From CAZQSL01 sp964595945 (GTDB lineage: Bacteria > UBP15 > UBA6099 > JAJRTR01): a DNA stretch of 46,965 nucleotides. Both the position numbers and the translations under genes were made by a program. Positions 26,401 to 34,547 of this stretch are shown piece after piece. The notes beneath the pieces were generated by a model that saw only the letters and a list, made by a program, of their open reading frames with translations, was not told the origin of the DNA and made no database searches. Position 1 is the first letter of the stretch. Each line of letters opens with the position of its first letter. Where the stretch lies: contig CAZQSL010000012.1 of the NCBI GenBank assembly GCA_964595945.1, forward strand, positions 1-46,965, in the 5' to 3' direction.

Positions 26401-27648
26401 TCATCTCTTCGCGATATTATCGCATTCATATCCTATCACATCTTCGAGCCACGACGCACCGACTGGCACTCCGCGAGAGAGACAATAGTAATCCCATACC
26501 GCTCCGAGTGGCAGGTTTTTAGATTCTTCGATGAGCACAAGACGTTTTGTGAAATCTCCGGTGGCTTCAGATTCGCGGAGCAGCGCCGATGGCTCAAGCA
26601 ATGCAGCGAGAAGGGCTTTCTGTGTACTTCGCGCGCCGATGACCCATGCGGCGACCCGGTTGATGCTCGCATCGAAATAGTCGAGCCCGATCCTAACTCT
26701 TTCGAGACAGTCTCCCCTGACAATTTCCTCGGCTATCGATCTCACATCATCGGTGAACAGTGCAACATGATCGCTGTCCCATCGCACTCCGCGGCTGATA
26801 TGCAGCAGGATACCCGGCACCCACATCAATGTTGACGAAATCTTGTCCGCTATACTTTCTGTCGGATGAAAATGTCCCGTGTCGAGACACAGCATTTTCG
26901 AGTGACGAGCGGCGTATCCGAGGTAAAACTCGTGCGACCCCGTGACATAACACTCCGACCCTATGCCGAACAGTTTGCTTTCGAGAGCGTCCCGGCACAA
27001 TGATTCGTCAATTGACTCTTCAAAAATCTGATCGAGTGAGTCCGACAGCCGGGCACGCGGTGAAGCACGGTCATAGGGAATGTCTTTGTAACCGTCAGGT
27101 ATCCAGAAATTATTGATACAGGGAGTCCCGAGTGATTCGCCGAAGCTCCTGGCAATGTTACGGCAAGCGATTGCGTGTCTGATCCAGAAAGCCCTGACAT
27201 CGGGATCGGCGCTGCTGAGTGTAAACCCCGAAGAAGCCATCTGATGGGCAAAAAAAGTAGGGTTGAAATCAAGTCCGACACGCCTTTCCTTCGCCCACTC
27301 AAGCCAGTTGGCGAAGTGCTCGGGAGATAGCTGATCACGCGGGACATCACCGAGTGTCTCGGCATAGAAAGCATGGAGATTAAGCCTGTGAGTACCGGGG
27401 ATCAGCGAAAGTGCCTTGTCAATGTCGGCGCGAAGTTGCCCGGGAGTGTTTGCTTTCCCGGGATAGTTGCCAGTGACGGCAAGGCCGCCGCCCGGCGCAC
27501 CACCACCCTCGAATCCACCGCAATCGTCTCCTTGCCAGCAATGCAGGCTCAGACTTATCGAGTCGATAGCTTCGAGCGCCGCCGATGCGTCGACACCATA
27601 TCCAGCATAGATTTCACGGGCGATGGCATAATTCTTCTCTGTCGTCAT
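26401..27648 (-). CDS. rhaA: L-rhamnose isomerase
   Basis: Metal-dependent cytoplasmic isomerase converting L-rhamnose to L-rhamnulose. The 415-residue product aligns over its length with E. coli RhaA (419): HCWQGDDCGGFE, GNYPGKA, GLDFNPTFF, and the metal-ligand segments ESKLFGIGSE, LDTGHFHPTE, RWDSDHV and GLDYFDASINRVAAWVIG. Start: the longer reading opens with a TTG that is part of the ribosome site itself; the ATG at 27648 has GGGAG nine bases before it. It lies 61 bases after the WecA-like gene on the same strand, so it might be read from the upstream sugar operon; no clear promoter was found in the gap. Confidence 0.95.
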   Translation of the reverse strand: MTTEKNYAIAREIYAGYGVDASAALEAIDSISLSLHCWQGDDCGGFEGGGAPGGGLAVTGNYPGKANTPGQLRADIDKALSLIPGTHRLNLHAFYAETLGDVPRDQLSPEHFANWLEWAKERRVGLDFNPTFFAHQMASSGFTLSSADPDVRAFWIRHAIACRNIARSFGESLGTPCINNFWIPDGYKDIPYDRASPRARLSDSLDQIFEESIDESLCRDALESKLFGIGSECYVTGSHEFYLGYAARHSKMLCLDTGHFHPTESIADKISSTLMWVPGILLHISRGVRWDSDHVALFTDDVRSIAEEIVRGDCLERVRIGLDYFDASINRVAAWVIGARSTQKALLAALLEPSALLRESEATGDFTKRLVLIEESKNLPLGAVWDYYCLSRGVPVGASWLEDVIGYECDNIAKR

Positions 27649-27657
27649 ATAGTGGCT

Positions 27658-27662
27658 CTCCC
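27658..27662 (-). promoter_or_regulatory. RBS deciding the rhaA start
   Basis: GGGAG on the minus strand, nine bases before ATG (27646-27648). It overlaps the TTG that would open the longer reading and so excludes it. Confidence 0.7.
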
Positions 27663-27709
27663 TCAATATGCAAGTGTCAGAAATGCCTTACCGGATATGC
27701 ACAACAGTG

Positions 27710-28747
27710 TTATTTCCGTGGATTGTGATTGTCATAGTTGTAAGTATCTTTTAGAAACACGCCAGCGGCTACCATGATAGTGAGCAGCACACATGGTACG
27801 GCATACGAATATGGACGGGGTAGCAGCAGCATGGCGACACCACACAACCCGAAGAATACTGAAGCGCAGAAAAGCGCGATGACCGATCCCTGAATACTCA
27901 TGCCGAGAGAACATAGCCGGTGAGAAGTATGATCCTTGCCGCCGTCGGTGATCCTGTATCCATTGCGAACTCGGTAAAACGATACAAGCCCCGTATCGAA
28001 AATCAGCAGCCCGAGCATGACTCCCGCTGACAGATGGGTGACCATGTCGCCATCTTTCATGATCATGAGACCAAACGATGCGATGATCGTGCCCATGAAC
28101 ATGCTGCCCGCGTCACCTGAGAAAATTGACGCTGGGTGAAAGTTGTGAAACAGGAAGCCCAGACAGGCAGCAGTGAAAATCACCGCCGCAAAAGCGAGTG
28201 CTACGTTACCCGTGACAACTGCCGCAATGAAGAAAAATACGGAAACGATCGCAGCAGTCCCGCCTGCAAGCCCGTCGATGTTGTCGAGCAGATTGAGGCA
28301 GTTGATGATGCCGACGATCCAGATAAGCGTCAGGATATAGTCAATCGCGGGTATTGGTGTAATGAAGGTTTTCAAGTCTGACGAACAGATGATGACGGTA
28401 GCAATGGTCTGACCGGCGAGTTTGACTTTCGGAGCGATATTTCGTTTATCGTCGATGATACCGAGTACCATCATAAACGTCGAGGCGATCAGTACTGACA
28501 GCAACTGCTTTACCTGCGTCGACTCGAAGCTGAGAACAACGACACCTGCAACGAGCGCGCCGGCAAATGCGAGAAATACGGCGACACCGCCCATCAGCGG
28601 CATTGTCGTGAGATGAAACTTTCTTTTTGAAGGTTTGTCGATCAGACCGATAGCGACTGCGAGCCTGCCCATCACGGGAGTGAATATCACACCCGCTATC
28701 AGCGTTGTGACGAACCAGAACAGATAGCCGGTCACGACGTTTTGCAT
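27710..28747 (-). CDS. WecA/MraY-family polyprenyl-phosphate sugar-1-phosphate transferase
   Basis: Integral membrane enzyme of 345 residues that starts lipid-linked glycan assembly by moving a (HexNAc)-1-phosphate from a UDP-sugar to a polyprenyl phosphate on the cytoplasmic face. About ten or eleven hydrophobic helices are visible. Family motifs: RKFHLTTMPLMGG at 42-54; acidic pair in GIIDDKRN (Asp99, Asp100); NCLNLLDNIDGLAGG at 149-163; SGDAGSMFMG at 210-219; and the histidine motif KDHTSHRL at 271-278. It is closer to the WecA/TagO/RgpG branch than to MraY, as the context (nucleotide-sugar genes, no mur genes) also suggests. Its ATG lies one base after the dehydrogenase stop (TGACATG), implying translational coupling. 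Confidence 0.88.
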   Translation of the reverse strand: MQNVVTGYLFWFVTTLIAGVIFTPVMGRLAVAIGLIDKPSKRKFHLTTMPLMGGVAVFLAFAGALVAGVVVLSFESTQVKQLLSVLIASTFMMVLGIIDDKRNIAPKVKLAGQTIATVIICSSDLKTFITPIPAIDYILTLIWIVGIINCLNLLDNIDGLAGGTAAIVSVFFFIAAVVTGNVALAFAAVIFTAACLGFLFHNFHPASIFSGDAGSMFMGTIIASFGLMIMKDGDMVTHLSAGVMLGLLIFDTGLVSFYRVRNGYRITDGGKDHTSHRLCSLGMSIQGSVIALFCASVFFGLCGVAMLLLPRPYSYAVPCVLLTIMVAAGVFLKDTYNYDNHNPRK

Positions 28748-28748
28748 G

Positions 28749-30113
28749 TCAGATTTTTATAATCTTTCCACCGCTTTTGTGCAACCCCTTGCAGGCGTTG
28801 CGCGTATCCACGATCAATTTTGCATTTTTGACGATCTGTGGTATGTCATAATCCGAATGATTGACCAGGATCACCACGCAGTCGTATTCCTTGAGTGTAC
28901 GCGGATTGAGCGATACTGATTTGAGAAGGTTGAAATTACTTTCTTCCCCCATGTATTCATGTCCTTTTTCAAGGACGGGAATATGGGGGTCGTTATAGTC
29001 GATATTCGCTTCCCGGAGGAGGAGTTCCTTGATGACTTTGACGGCTGGCGAATTGCGGGCGTCGTTGATATTGGGCTTGAATGCCACTCCGAGCGCGAGG
29101 ATGCGAGAGCCCTTGATGCTCTTGCCGATGTCGTTGAGCGCGTCGCCGATTTTGGAAACCACGTAGCGTGGCATCGAGAGGTTGATCTCGGCGGCAAGTT
29201 CGATGAATTTCGTGTAAAAATCGAATTCGCGGGCTTTCCACGATAGATAATACGGATCGACAGGGATACAGTGTCCGCCTACGCCGGGACCTGGGTAGAA
29301 TGGCATGAACCCGAAAGGCTTCGACGAAGCCGCGTCAATGACTTCCCAGATGTCGATGTCCATGCGGTCACAGAGAAACGTGAGTTCGTTGATCAGTGCG
29401 ATGTTGACACTGCGATATATGTTTTCGAGCAGCTTGGTCATCTCGGCAATTTTTGGGTTGGAAACCGGGATGACAAGATTGTGGGAGATAACAAGCGAGT
29501 AAAGCTCGCGAGCGAGCATCGTGCTGTTTTCGTCGATACCGCCAATGACTTTGGGCGTATTCTTGATCGAAAAGCGCGTATTGCCAGGATCGACTCGTTC
29601 CGGGGAGAAAACGACGAAGAAATCTATGCCGGCCTTGAATCCATTGGATTCTATGATTGGCAGCAGCACCTCTTCCGTAGTGCCCGGATATGTCGTGGAC
29701 TCAAGGATGATGAGCTGGCGTTTTTTCATGTTTTTATAGATTTCATCAGCAGCGCGGATGATATAGGACACATCGGGTTCCTTGCAGCGGGAAAATGGGG
29801 TTGGCACACAGATGAAGATCACATCGACATCTGCGAGCACTGTAAAATCATCGGTCGCCGATAAGTAGCCCTGTGAAACAACGGGCTTGAGGTCAGCGTC
29901 GGAAATATCGGAAATATAGCTTTTTGACTTCAGGATGCTTTCCGATTTCTTTCTATCCGGATCGACACCCGTGACGCTGAGTCCGGCTCGTGCGAATTCG
30001 AGAGCGAGCGGCAGTCCTACGTAGCCGAGACCGAGTACGGCGATTTTCGCGGATTTGTTTTGTATCGCGCTGAGGAGTTCCTCGTAATTAGTAGTTCTCT
30101 TTTGCCCAGTCAA
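28749..30113 (-). CDS. wbpA: UDP-N-acetyl-sugar 6-dehydrogenase, WbpA-like
   Basis: NAD-dependent cytoplasmic enzyme that oxidises C6 of a UDP-sugar to the uronic acid in two steps. The 454 residues show the three-domain UDP-glucose/GDP-mannose dehydrogenase layout: Rossmann motif GLGYVGLPLA at 28-37, the VPTPF and ESTTYPGTTEEV segments, and catalytic Cys282 in GPGVGGHCIPVDPYYLSWKA, which favours WbpA/WbpO-type UDP-GlcNAc dehydrogenases over UDP-glucose dehydrogenase. The reading opens with TTG at 30113, overlapping the end of the epimerase gene by 26 bases; no internal ATG precedes the Rossmann fold, so the overlap looks genuine. Product: probably a UDP-HexNAc uronate for a surface polysaccharide. 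Confidence 0.88.
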   Translation of the reverse strand: MTGQKRTTNYEELLSAIQNKSAKIAVLGLGYVGLPLALEFARAGLSVTGVDPDRKKSESILKSKSYISDISDADLKPVVSQGYLSATDDFTVLADVDVIFICVPTPFSRCKEPDVSYIIRAADEIYKNMKKRQLIILESTTYPGTTEEVLLPIIESNGFKAGIDFFVVFSPERVDPGNTRFSIKNTPKVIGGIDENSTMLARELYSLVISHNLVIPVSNPKIAEMTKLLENIYRSVNIALINELTFLCDRMDIDIWEVIDAASSKPFGFMPFYPGPGVGGHCIPVDPYYLSWKAREFDFYTKFIELAAEINLSMPRYVVSKIGDALNDIGKSIKGSRILALGVAFKPNINDARNSPAVKVIKELLLREANIDYNDPHIPVLEKGHEYMGEESNFNLLKSVSLNPRTLKEYDCVVILVNHSDYDIPQIVKNAKLIVDTRNACKGLHKSGGKIIKI

Positions 30114-31056
30114 TGGTTTTTTTCAGCCCTTCTGTGAGTTGGATTTGCGGTCTGAAGCCAAGCAGGCGCGCAGCTTTTTCATTGGATGGCACCCGTCTGC
30201 GGGTGTCTTCATAGAAATCACCGTAGACGTCCTCATATTTGACATTGATTATTTTCGATTTCGATCCAGTCAGGGTCACGATGAGTTGCGCGAGTTCGAG
30301 GATCGAAGTCTCGTGATTGTTGCCGATGTTGAATGCTTCGCCGAGCGCTTCCAGTTTTTCTCCGGCGGCGATAGTGCCGGCCACAGTATCGTCGATGTAA
30401 GTGAAGCAGCGGGTCTGAGCGCCGTCGCCGTGGATAGTGATGGGCTCGTTTCGCATTGCCTGAGATATGAATTTCGCTACGACGCTGCCATATCCACGGC
30501 TGTCGATACGCGGCCCGTATGCATTGAAGTAGCGCACGATCGAGACTGGAAGGCCCTTGCGGGAATAGGCAACGCAAAAGTGTTCGTCGAGTGCCTTCGA
30601 GACTGAATATGACCAGCGGTCAACGGTGGTGGAGCCGAGCACGCGGTCAGCGTCTTCTTCGAAGGGTACAGCGGGATTTTTCCCGTACACTTCCGATGTC
30701 GAAGCGAACACGACGCGTTTCCAGTATTTGAAGGCGAGATCGAGCACGATCTGAGTGCCCTTGACGTTGACAGTCATGCCTTCGAGCGGGTCGTCGCATA
30801 TATATTTGACGCCGACGATCGCCGCGAGGTGATAGACAGTGTGACATTCGGTGATGAGTTTTTCCATCAGGCGGGTATTCATGATGGTATCATTGATTAT
30901 GCGAAAATTTGGATTCGAGAGATTATGTTCGACATTTTTGATTTTGCCTGTGACAAGATTGTCGATGACGGTGACACCATAGCCTTTCGCGAGCAGTGCA
31001 TCGGCGAGGTTCGATCCGATTACACCGCTGCCGCCTGTGATGAGAATGTTTTTCAT
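30088..31056 (-). CDS. NAD-dependent sugar epimerase/decarboxylase (extended SDR)
   Basis: Cytoplasmic nucleotide-sugar modifying enzyme of 322 residues. It has the cofactor motif GGSGVIGSN at 8-16, Ser in STSEVYG (about 121) and catalytic pair Tyr150/Lys154 in YSVSK, all standard for extended SDR enzymes acting on UDP- or dTDP-sugars. The sequence VRYFNAYGPR and HGDGAQTRCFTYIDDTV fits UDP-glucose 4-epimerase, UDP-uronate epimerase or UDP-xylose synthase; the exact reaction cannot be chosen. The neighbour WbpA-like dehydrogenase suggests a uronate substrate or product. Start ATG overlaps the cimA stop as ATGA, with AGGGG six bases upstream. Confidence 0.88.
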   Translation of the reverse strand: MKNILITGGSGVIGSNLADALLAKGYGVTVIDNLVTGKIKNVEHNLSNPNFRIINDTIMNTRLMEKLITECHTVYHLAAIVGVKYICDDPLEGMTVNVKGTQIVLDLAFKYWKRVVFASTSEVYGKNPAVPFEEDADRVLGSTTVDRWSYSVSKALDEHFCVAYSRKGLPVSIVRYFNAYGPRIDSRGYGSVVAKFISQAMRNEPITIHGDGAQTRCFTYIDDTVAGTIAAGEKLEALGEAFNIGNNHETSILELAQLIVTLTGSKSKIINVKYEDVYGDFYEDTRRRVPSNEKAARLLGFRPQIQLTEGLKKTIDWAKENY

Positions 31057-32672
31057 TTTAACCCCTGTCGGTTAGCGCCGTTGCCATTTATTGGCTGTGC
31101 GCCGTCTTTGATGAGTTTGTATTCGATGCTGTCGACGAGTGCCTTCCAGCTTGCCTCGATGAGGTTTGAGGAAACGCCGACCGTGCCCCATGTATGCTTT
31201 TTGTCGCGTGATGTGATGAGCACGCGCACGGTAGCGCCGGTGCCGTCGCGACCGTCGAGCACACGGACCTTGAAGTCCGCGAGCCTCATTTCCGACAGCC
31301 CTGGATAGAAGCTCGTGAGTGCTTTTCGGAGCGCGTTGTCAAGGGCATTTACGGGCCCGTCACCTTCTCCCACCGTCAATTCTTCGATGCCCGCCACACG
31401 TACTTTCACCGTAGCTTCGGAGATGACTGTAGAATCTTTCCTTTTATCTATGACAACCCTGAACCCCAAAAGGTTAAAACAGCTATGATATGCGCCAGTG
31501 TATTTTCGTACGAGGAGTTCAAACGAACCCTCTGCGCCTTCGAATTGATAGCCAAGATATTCGAGGGCCTTGAGCTCGGCGAGTATGTTTTTGACCGTGT
31601 CGGGATCGGAGGAAATATCTATGCCGAGGTTTCGCGCGCGCGAGATGACATTGGCGCGGCCTGACTGGTCGGAGACGATGACGTTGGTTTTGTTTCCGAC
31701 TGCCGACGGGTCGATGTGTTCGTAGGCGCGCGGGAGCTTGAGCATGGCATCCATGTGAGTGCCGGCCTTGTGTGCGAATGCGCCCGAGCCGATGTATGGC
31801 ATGTTGTGCTGAACTGGTACGTTAGCGAGTTCGCTGACGACATGCGCCGTGTCGGTCAGTGACTTCAGCCTGTCTGCGGGAATACACTCACACTCCATCT
31901 TGAGCATGAGGTTGGGGATGACCGAGCAGAGATTGGCATTGCCGGTGCGTTCGCCAAACCCGTTGATGGTGCCATGCACATGGGTCGCTCCCGCCTCGAC
32001 AGCGGCGAGGGAATTGGCGACTGCGAGGTCTGAGTCATTGTGTGCATGTATGCCGACTGGCATGCCAACTGCCATGACGACTGCTGCGGTGATATCGAAT
32101 ATGCGCGAAGGGATCACGCCCCCATTGGTGTCACAGAGCACAATGCGGTCTGCTCCGGCTTCGGCGGCGGCGGTGACTGCTTCGAGCGAATATTTCGGAT
32201 TTTCGATGAATCCATCATAAAAATGTTCAGCATCGAAAATAACGAAACGGCCCTTCTTTTTTAGATAACGGACTGAGTCGGCGATAAGTGCGAGATTGTC
32301 CTTGAGGGGTATTTTAAGGACATGCTTTGCATGCAGAGCCGAGCTTTTGCCGAACATCGTGACTACTTCGGCCTCAGATGCCACAAGAGCCTGGATAGTT
32401 GCGTCTTTCGAGCATGTAGTGTTTTTTTTGCAGGTGCTGCCGAATGCCGCGATCTTGACATTTTTCAGATCGAGATTGCGGACGCGCTCGAAATATTCCT
32501 TGTCGGTGCGATTGGAATTGGGCCAGCCGCCTTCGACATAGTGGACTCCAAGCGCATCGAGTTCGGTAGTGATGCGCAGCTTGTCTTCGATCGAAAAACT
32601 GATGCCTTTGCCCTGCCCCCCGTCGCGAAGGGTAGTATCATATATTTCCACTAATTTCTTTGCGTCAGTCAA
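31053..32672 (-). CDS. cimA: (R)-citramalate synthase
   Basis: Cytoplasmic enzyme condensing pyruvate and acetyl-CoA to (R)-citramalate, the first step of the threonine-independent isoleucine pathway. The 539-residue protein has the HMGL/isopropylmalate synthase barrel: DTTLRDGGQG (Asp12, Arg16), metal-ligand HAHND (His209, His211) and NGFGERTGNANL, and a complete C-terminal LeuA-like regulatory/dimerisation domain (about 395-520). Length and the long IYDTTLRDGGQGKGISFS start match the Geobacter-type CimA. Start is TTG at 32672, overlapping the upstream stop as TTGA, with GGAG eight bases before. Its place between sugar-nucleotide genes, with 4-base overlaps on both sides, is odd (see findings). 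Confidence 0.92.
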   Translation of the reverse strand: MTDAKKLVEIYDTTLRDGGQGKGISFSIEDKLRITTELDALGVHYVEGGWPNSNRTDKEYFERVRNLDLKNVKIAAFGSTCKKNTTCSKDATIQALVASEAEVVTMFGKSSALHAKHVLKIPLKDNLALIADSVRYLKKKGRFVIFDAEHFYDGFIENPKYSLEAVTAAAEAGADRIVLCDTNGGVIPSRIFDITAAVVMAVGMPVGIHAHNDSDLAVANSLAAVEAGATHVHGTINGFGERTGNANLCSVIPNLMLKMECECIPADRLKSLTDTAHVVSELANVPVQHNMPYIGSGAFAHKAGTHMDAMLKLPRAYEHIDPSAVGNKTNVIVSDQSGRANVISRARNLGIDISSDPDTVKNILAELKALEYLGYQFEGAEGSFELLVRKYTGAYHSCFNLLGFRVVIDKRKDSTVISEATVKVRVAGIEELTVGEGDGPVNALDNALRKALTSFYPGLSEMRLADFKVRVLDGRDGTGATVRVLITSRDKKHTWGTVGVSSNLIEASWKALVDSIEYKLIKDGAQPINGNGANRQGLK

Positions 32673-33625
32673 ACTCTTTCTCTCCAGTAATTAAGCAGGT
32701 CGCTCATTGTTTTTTCAAACGGCACTTCAGGGGTCCAGCCAGTCGCGGCAGCAAGGCGCGAATAGTCGCCCTGAAGGATCGGGACGTCTGAAGGACGCAA
32801 TCTCGCTGGGTCTGTCTCGACTGTGATTTCGGACTTTGACATGGAAATCAGCATGTCGAGCATGCCGCGTATGGGAATTGATGAATTGGTGGCAATATTG
32901 TAGACTTCGCCCGGCTCGCCCTTGAGAGAAAGGGCGACATAGGCGCGCACGGTGTCGCGGACATCCGTAAAATCGCGTTTCGCGTCGAGATTGCCGACAC
33001 GCAGTACGGGAGCCTGAAGTCCTTTTTCGATACGAGCGACCTGTTGGGCGAAATTGGACGTGACGAATACTTCGCCGCGCCGGGGGCCGGTGTGATTGAA
33101 CGCGCGAGTGCGGATCGTGCGCAGTCCATAACTCTTGTTGTACTGATATCCCATGAGGTCCTGAGCTACCTTGCTCACGGCATAGGGACTGAGCGGTCGA
33201 AGCGGATTGTCTTCGGTGATCGGCACTTCCTCAGGGTTTACATGTCCGTATTCCTCGCTCGAACACGCGAGTTGTATGACCGTTTCGAGTCCCAGGCTTC
33301 GGACTGCCTCGAATATGTTGAGTTGACTGATAATATTGTTCTGTATCGTATCGATCGGCGATACCCATGAAGTCGGCACGAAACTTTGCGCCGCGAGGTG
33401 GAACACATAGTCGGGTCTTATGTCACGAATTGTGTTCTCGACAGCGACCGTGTCGCGCAGTTCGCATTCGACAAGCGTCACGGACGACTGGACTTCGCGA
33501 GTGAGATTTTCCATCGGGCTTCTGTGACGCCATGTGCCAATAACTTCGTAATTGCCCAAAGCGAGAAGATATTCGGCGAGATGGCTGCCGGCGAATCCGG
33601 TAATGCCCGTAATGAGTGCTTTCAT
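32669..33625 (-). CDS. GDP-mannose 4,6-dehydratase/GDP-6-deoxy-hexose reductase-like SDR
   Basis: Extended SDR enzyme of 318 residues acting on a nucleotide sugar in the cytoplasm. Features: GITGFAGSHL at 7-16 for NAD(P), HLAAQSFVPTSW typical of GDP-mannose dehydratases, SSEEYG, catalytic Tyr148/Lys152 in SPYAVSK, RAFNHTGPRRGE, and a C-terminal RPSDVPILQGD segment shared by GDP-mannose dehydratase and Rmd reductases. It probably contributes to GDP-6-deoxy-D-mannose (GDP-D-rhamnose) or a related sugar; dehydratase and reductase cannot be separated by eye. First gene of the operon. The in-frame extension upstream of 33625 is discarded, since this ATG has GGAGG six bases before it. Confidence 0.85.
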   Translation of the reverse strand: MKALITGITGFAGSHLAEYLLALGNYEVIGTWRHRSPMENLTREVQSSVTLVECELRDTVAVENTIRDIRPDYVFHLAAQSFVPTSWVSPIDTIQNNIISQLNIFEAVRSLGLETVIQLACSSEEYGHVNPEEVPITEDNPLRPLSPYAVSKVAQDLMGYQYNKSYGLRTIRTRAFNHTGPRRGEVFVTSNFAQQVARIEKGLQAPVLRVGNLDAKRDFTDVRDTVRAYVALSLKGEPGEVYNIATNSSIPIRGMLDMLISMSKSEITVETDPARLRPSDVPILQGDYSRLAAATGWTPEVPFEKTMSDLLNYWRERV

Positions 33626-33631
33626 CAACAA

Positions 33632-33636
33632 CCTCC
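33632..33636 (-). promoter_or_regulatory. RBS fixing the start of the GDP-mannose dehydratase-like gene
   Basis: GGAGG on the minus strand, six bases before ATG (33623-33625). It excludes the longer in-frame reading that begins at 33682. Confidence 0.75.
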
Positions 33637-33672
33637 GTTGTCTTTCGTTGCCCGTGCAACGGTTAGTTTTGA

Positions 33673-33702
33673 ATTGTACCACCGGCGGGGCAAATTTGCC
33701 TA
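33673..33702 (-). promoter_or_regulatory. Candidate promoter of the nucleotide-sugar operon, with palindrome
   Basis: On the minus strand TAGGCA (33697-33702) and TACAAT (33673-33678) are 18 bases apart and would give a leader of about 40 bases. The perfect 12-base palindrome GGCAAATTTGCC (33689-33700) overlaps the -35 element and part of the spacer, where a repressor would block polymerase. A short stem GTTGC/GCAAC (33647-33660) lies in the leader. The 170-base gap 33626-33795 has no gene. Confidence 0.4.
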
Positions 33703-33795
33703 TTACAATCGCCAGAGTAACAGCGCGGCACCGGATCAGGCGGCAGACGGCACGCCCCCACTGATTAATAAGATTGTAGGAGGGCAGAAGATAGT

Positions 33796-34530
33796 TTAGT
33801 TGGAGAGCGCATAAAAGACAATATTCAAAGCCATTTTAAAGGCGGATTCACGTTTTTCCGGCGGGTCTTTGTGAATGGCTGGAGCCTCAAGGCCATCGCC
33901 TATGTCGGTATTGAAATCATAAAAAACCGCGATCCTGCCGTCGATGTAAATGGCATATCCATGCGGTGGCCCGCCCGCGTGTTCATGGATTTTCGGGAGA
34001 CCGTCCGGGAACCGGTTCGGCATATTGTATATTTTCTCACCGAACGGAACCTCTGAAAATTCGCGTCCTGGCAGGACTTTTTTCATCTCGCGACGCAGTG
34101 ATACATCCATGCCGTAATCATCGCTCGCCCACAGGAATCCTCCATTTTCAAGATACTTGCGCAGCCGCACGCACTCTTCGTCGGTGAATGCAATATTGCC
34201 GTGCCCGGTGATAAAAAGCATTGGGTAGGAAAACAGGTCGTCATCGGTGAGGCGTATGATTTTTCGCTCCTTGCCTGCTTTCATGCCGAATTCCGCAGCC
34301 GCGCGTTCCTGTAGTCTTACCATTGACGTGCGGTCTTCGTACCAGTCACCGCCACCGCCATATCTGATCTGCGGGATCACAAATAGATCGCCAGTTTTGC
34401 CCTGCTGGGTTTTGGGCTGTCTATCGACGCTTGCCCGCCCGGATTTCTGTGCCGGGGCTGGCAGTGCGAGACATACGGTCATGACACATGCGACAGCTAT
34501 CGGCAACAGCCTGTTTTTTTTCATTACCAT
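33796..34530 (-). CDS. DUF4159 exported protein
   Basis: Protein of about 244 residues with a signal peptide (KKNRLLPIAVACVMTVCLALPAPAQ region, likely cut at APA/Q) followed by a DUF4159 domain: VIPQIRYGGGGDWYED, the ITGHGNIAFTDEE segment, YLENGGFLWASDDYG and GGPPHGYAIYIDGRIAVFYDFNTDIG. DUF4159 has a flavodoxin/glutamine-amidotransferase-like fold and no established activity. It is often paired with VWA/double-transmembrane proteins, as here, where it starts 17 bases after the VWA gene. The in-frame extension upstream to 34632 overlaps that gene and would bury the signal peptide, so ATG at 34530 (or 34524) is chosen; neither has a strong ribosome site. Confidence 0.85.
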   Translation of the reverse strand: MVMKKNRLLPIAVACVMTVCLALPAPAQKSGRASVDRQPKTQQGKTGDLFVIPQIRYGGGGDWYEDRTSMVRLQERAAAEFGMKAGKERKIIRLTDDDLFSYPMLFITGHGNIAFTDEECVRLRKYLENGGFLWASDDYGMDVSLRREMKKVLPGREFSEVPFGEKIYNMPNRFPDGLPKIHEHAGGPPHGYAIYIDGRIAVFYDFNTDIGDGLEAPAIHKDPPEKRESAFKMALNIVFYALSN

Positions 34531-34547
34531 TTTTTTCAGGCAATCGC

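Noticed and set aside
25630..26835. 401-codon plus-strand frame opposite rhaD and rhaA
   Set aside because: Long, but it spans two genes with clear end-to-end similarity to RhaD and RhaA on the minus strand; its product is rich in Arg, His and Cys with no domain.
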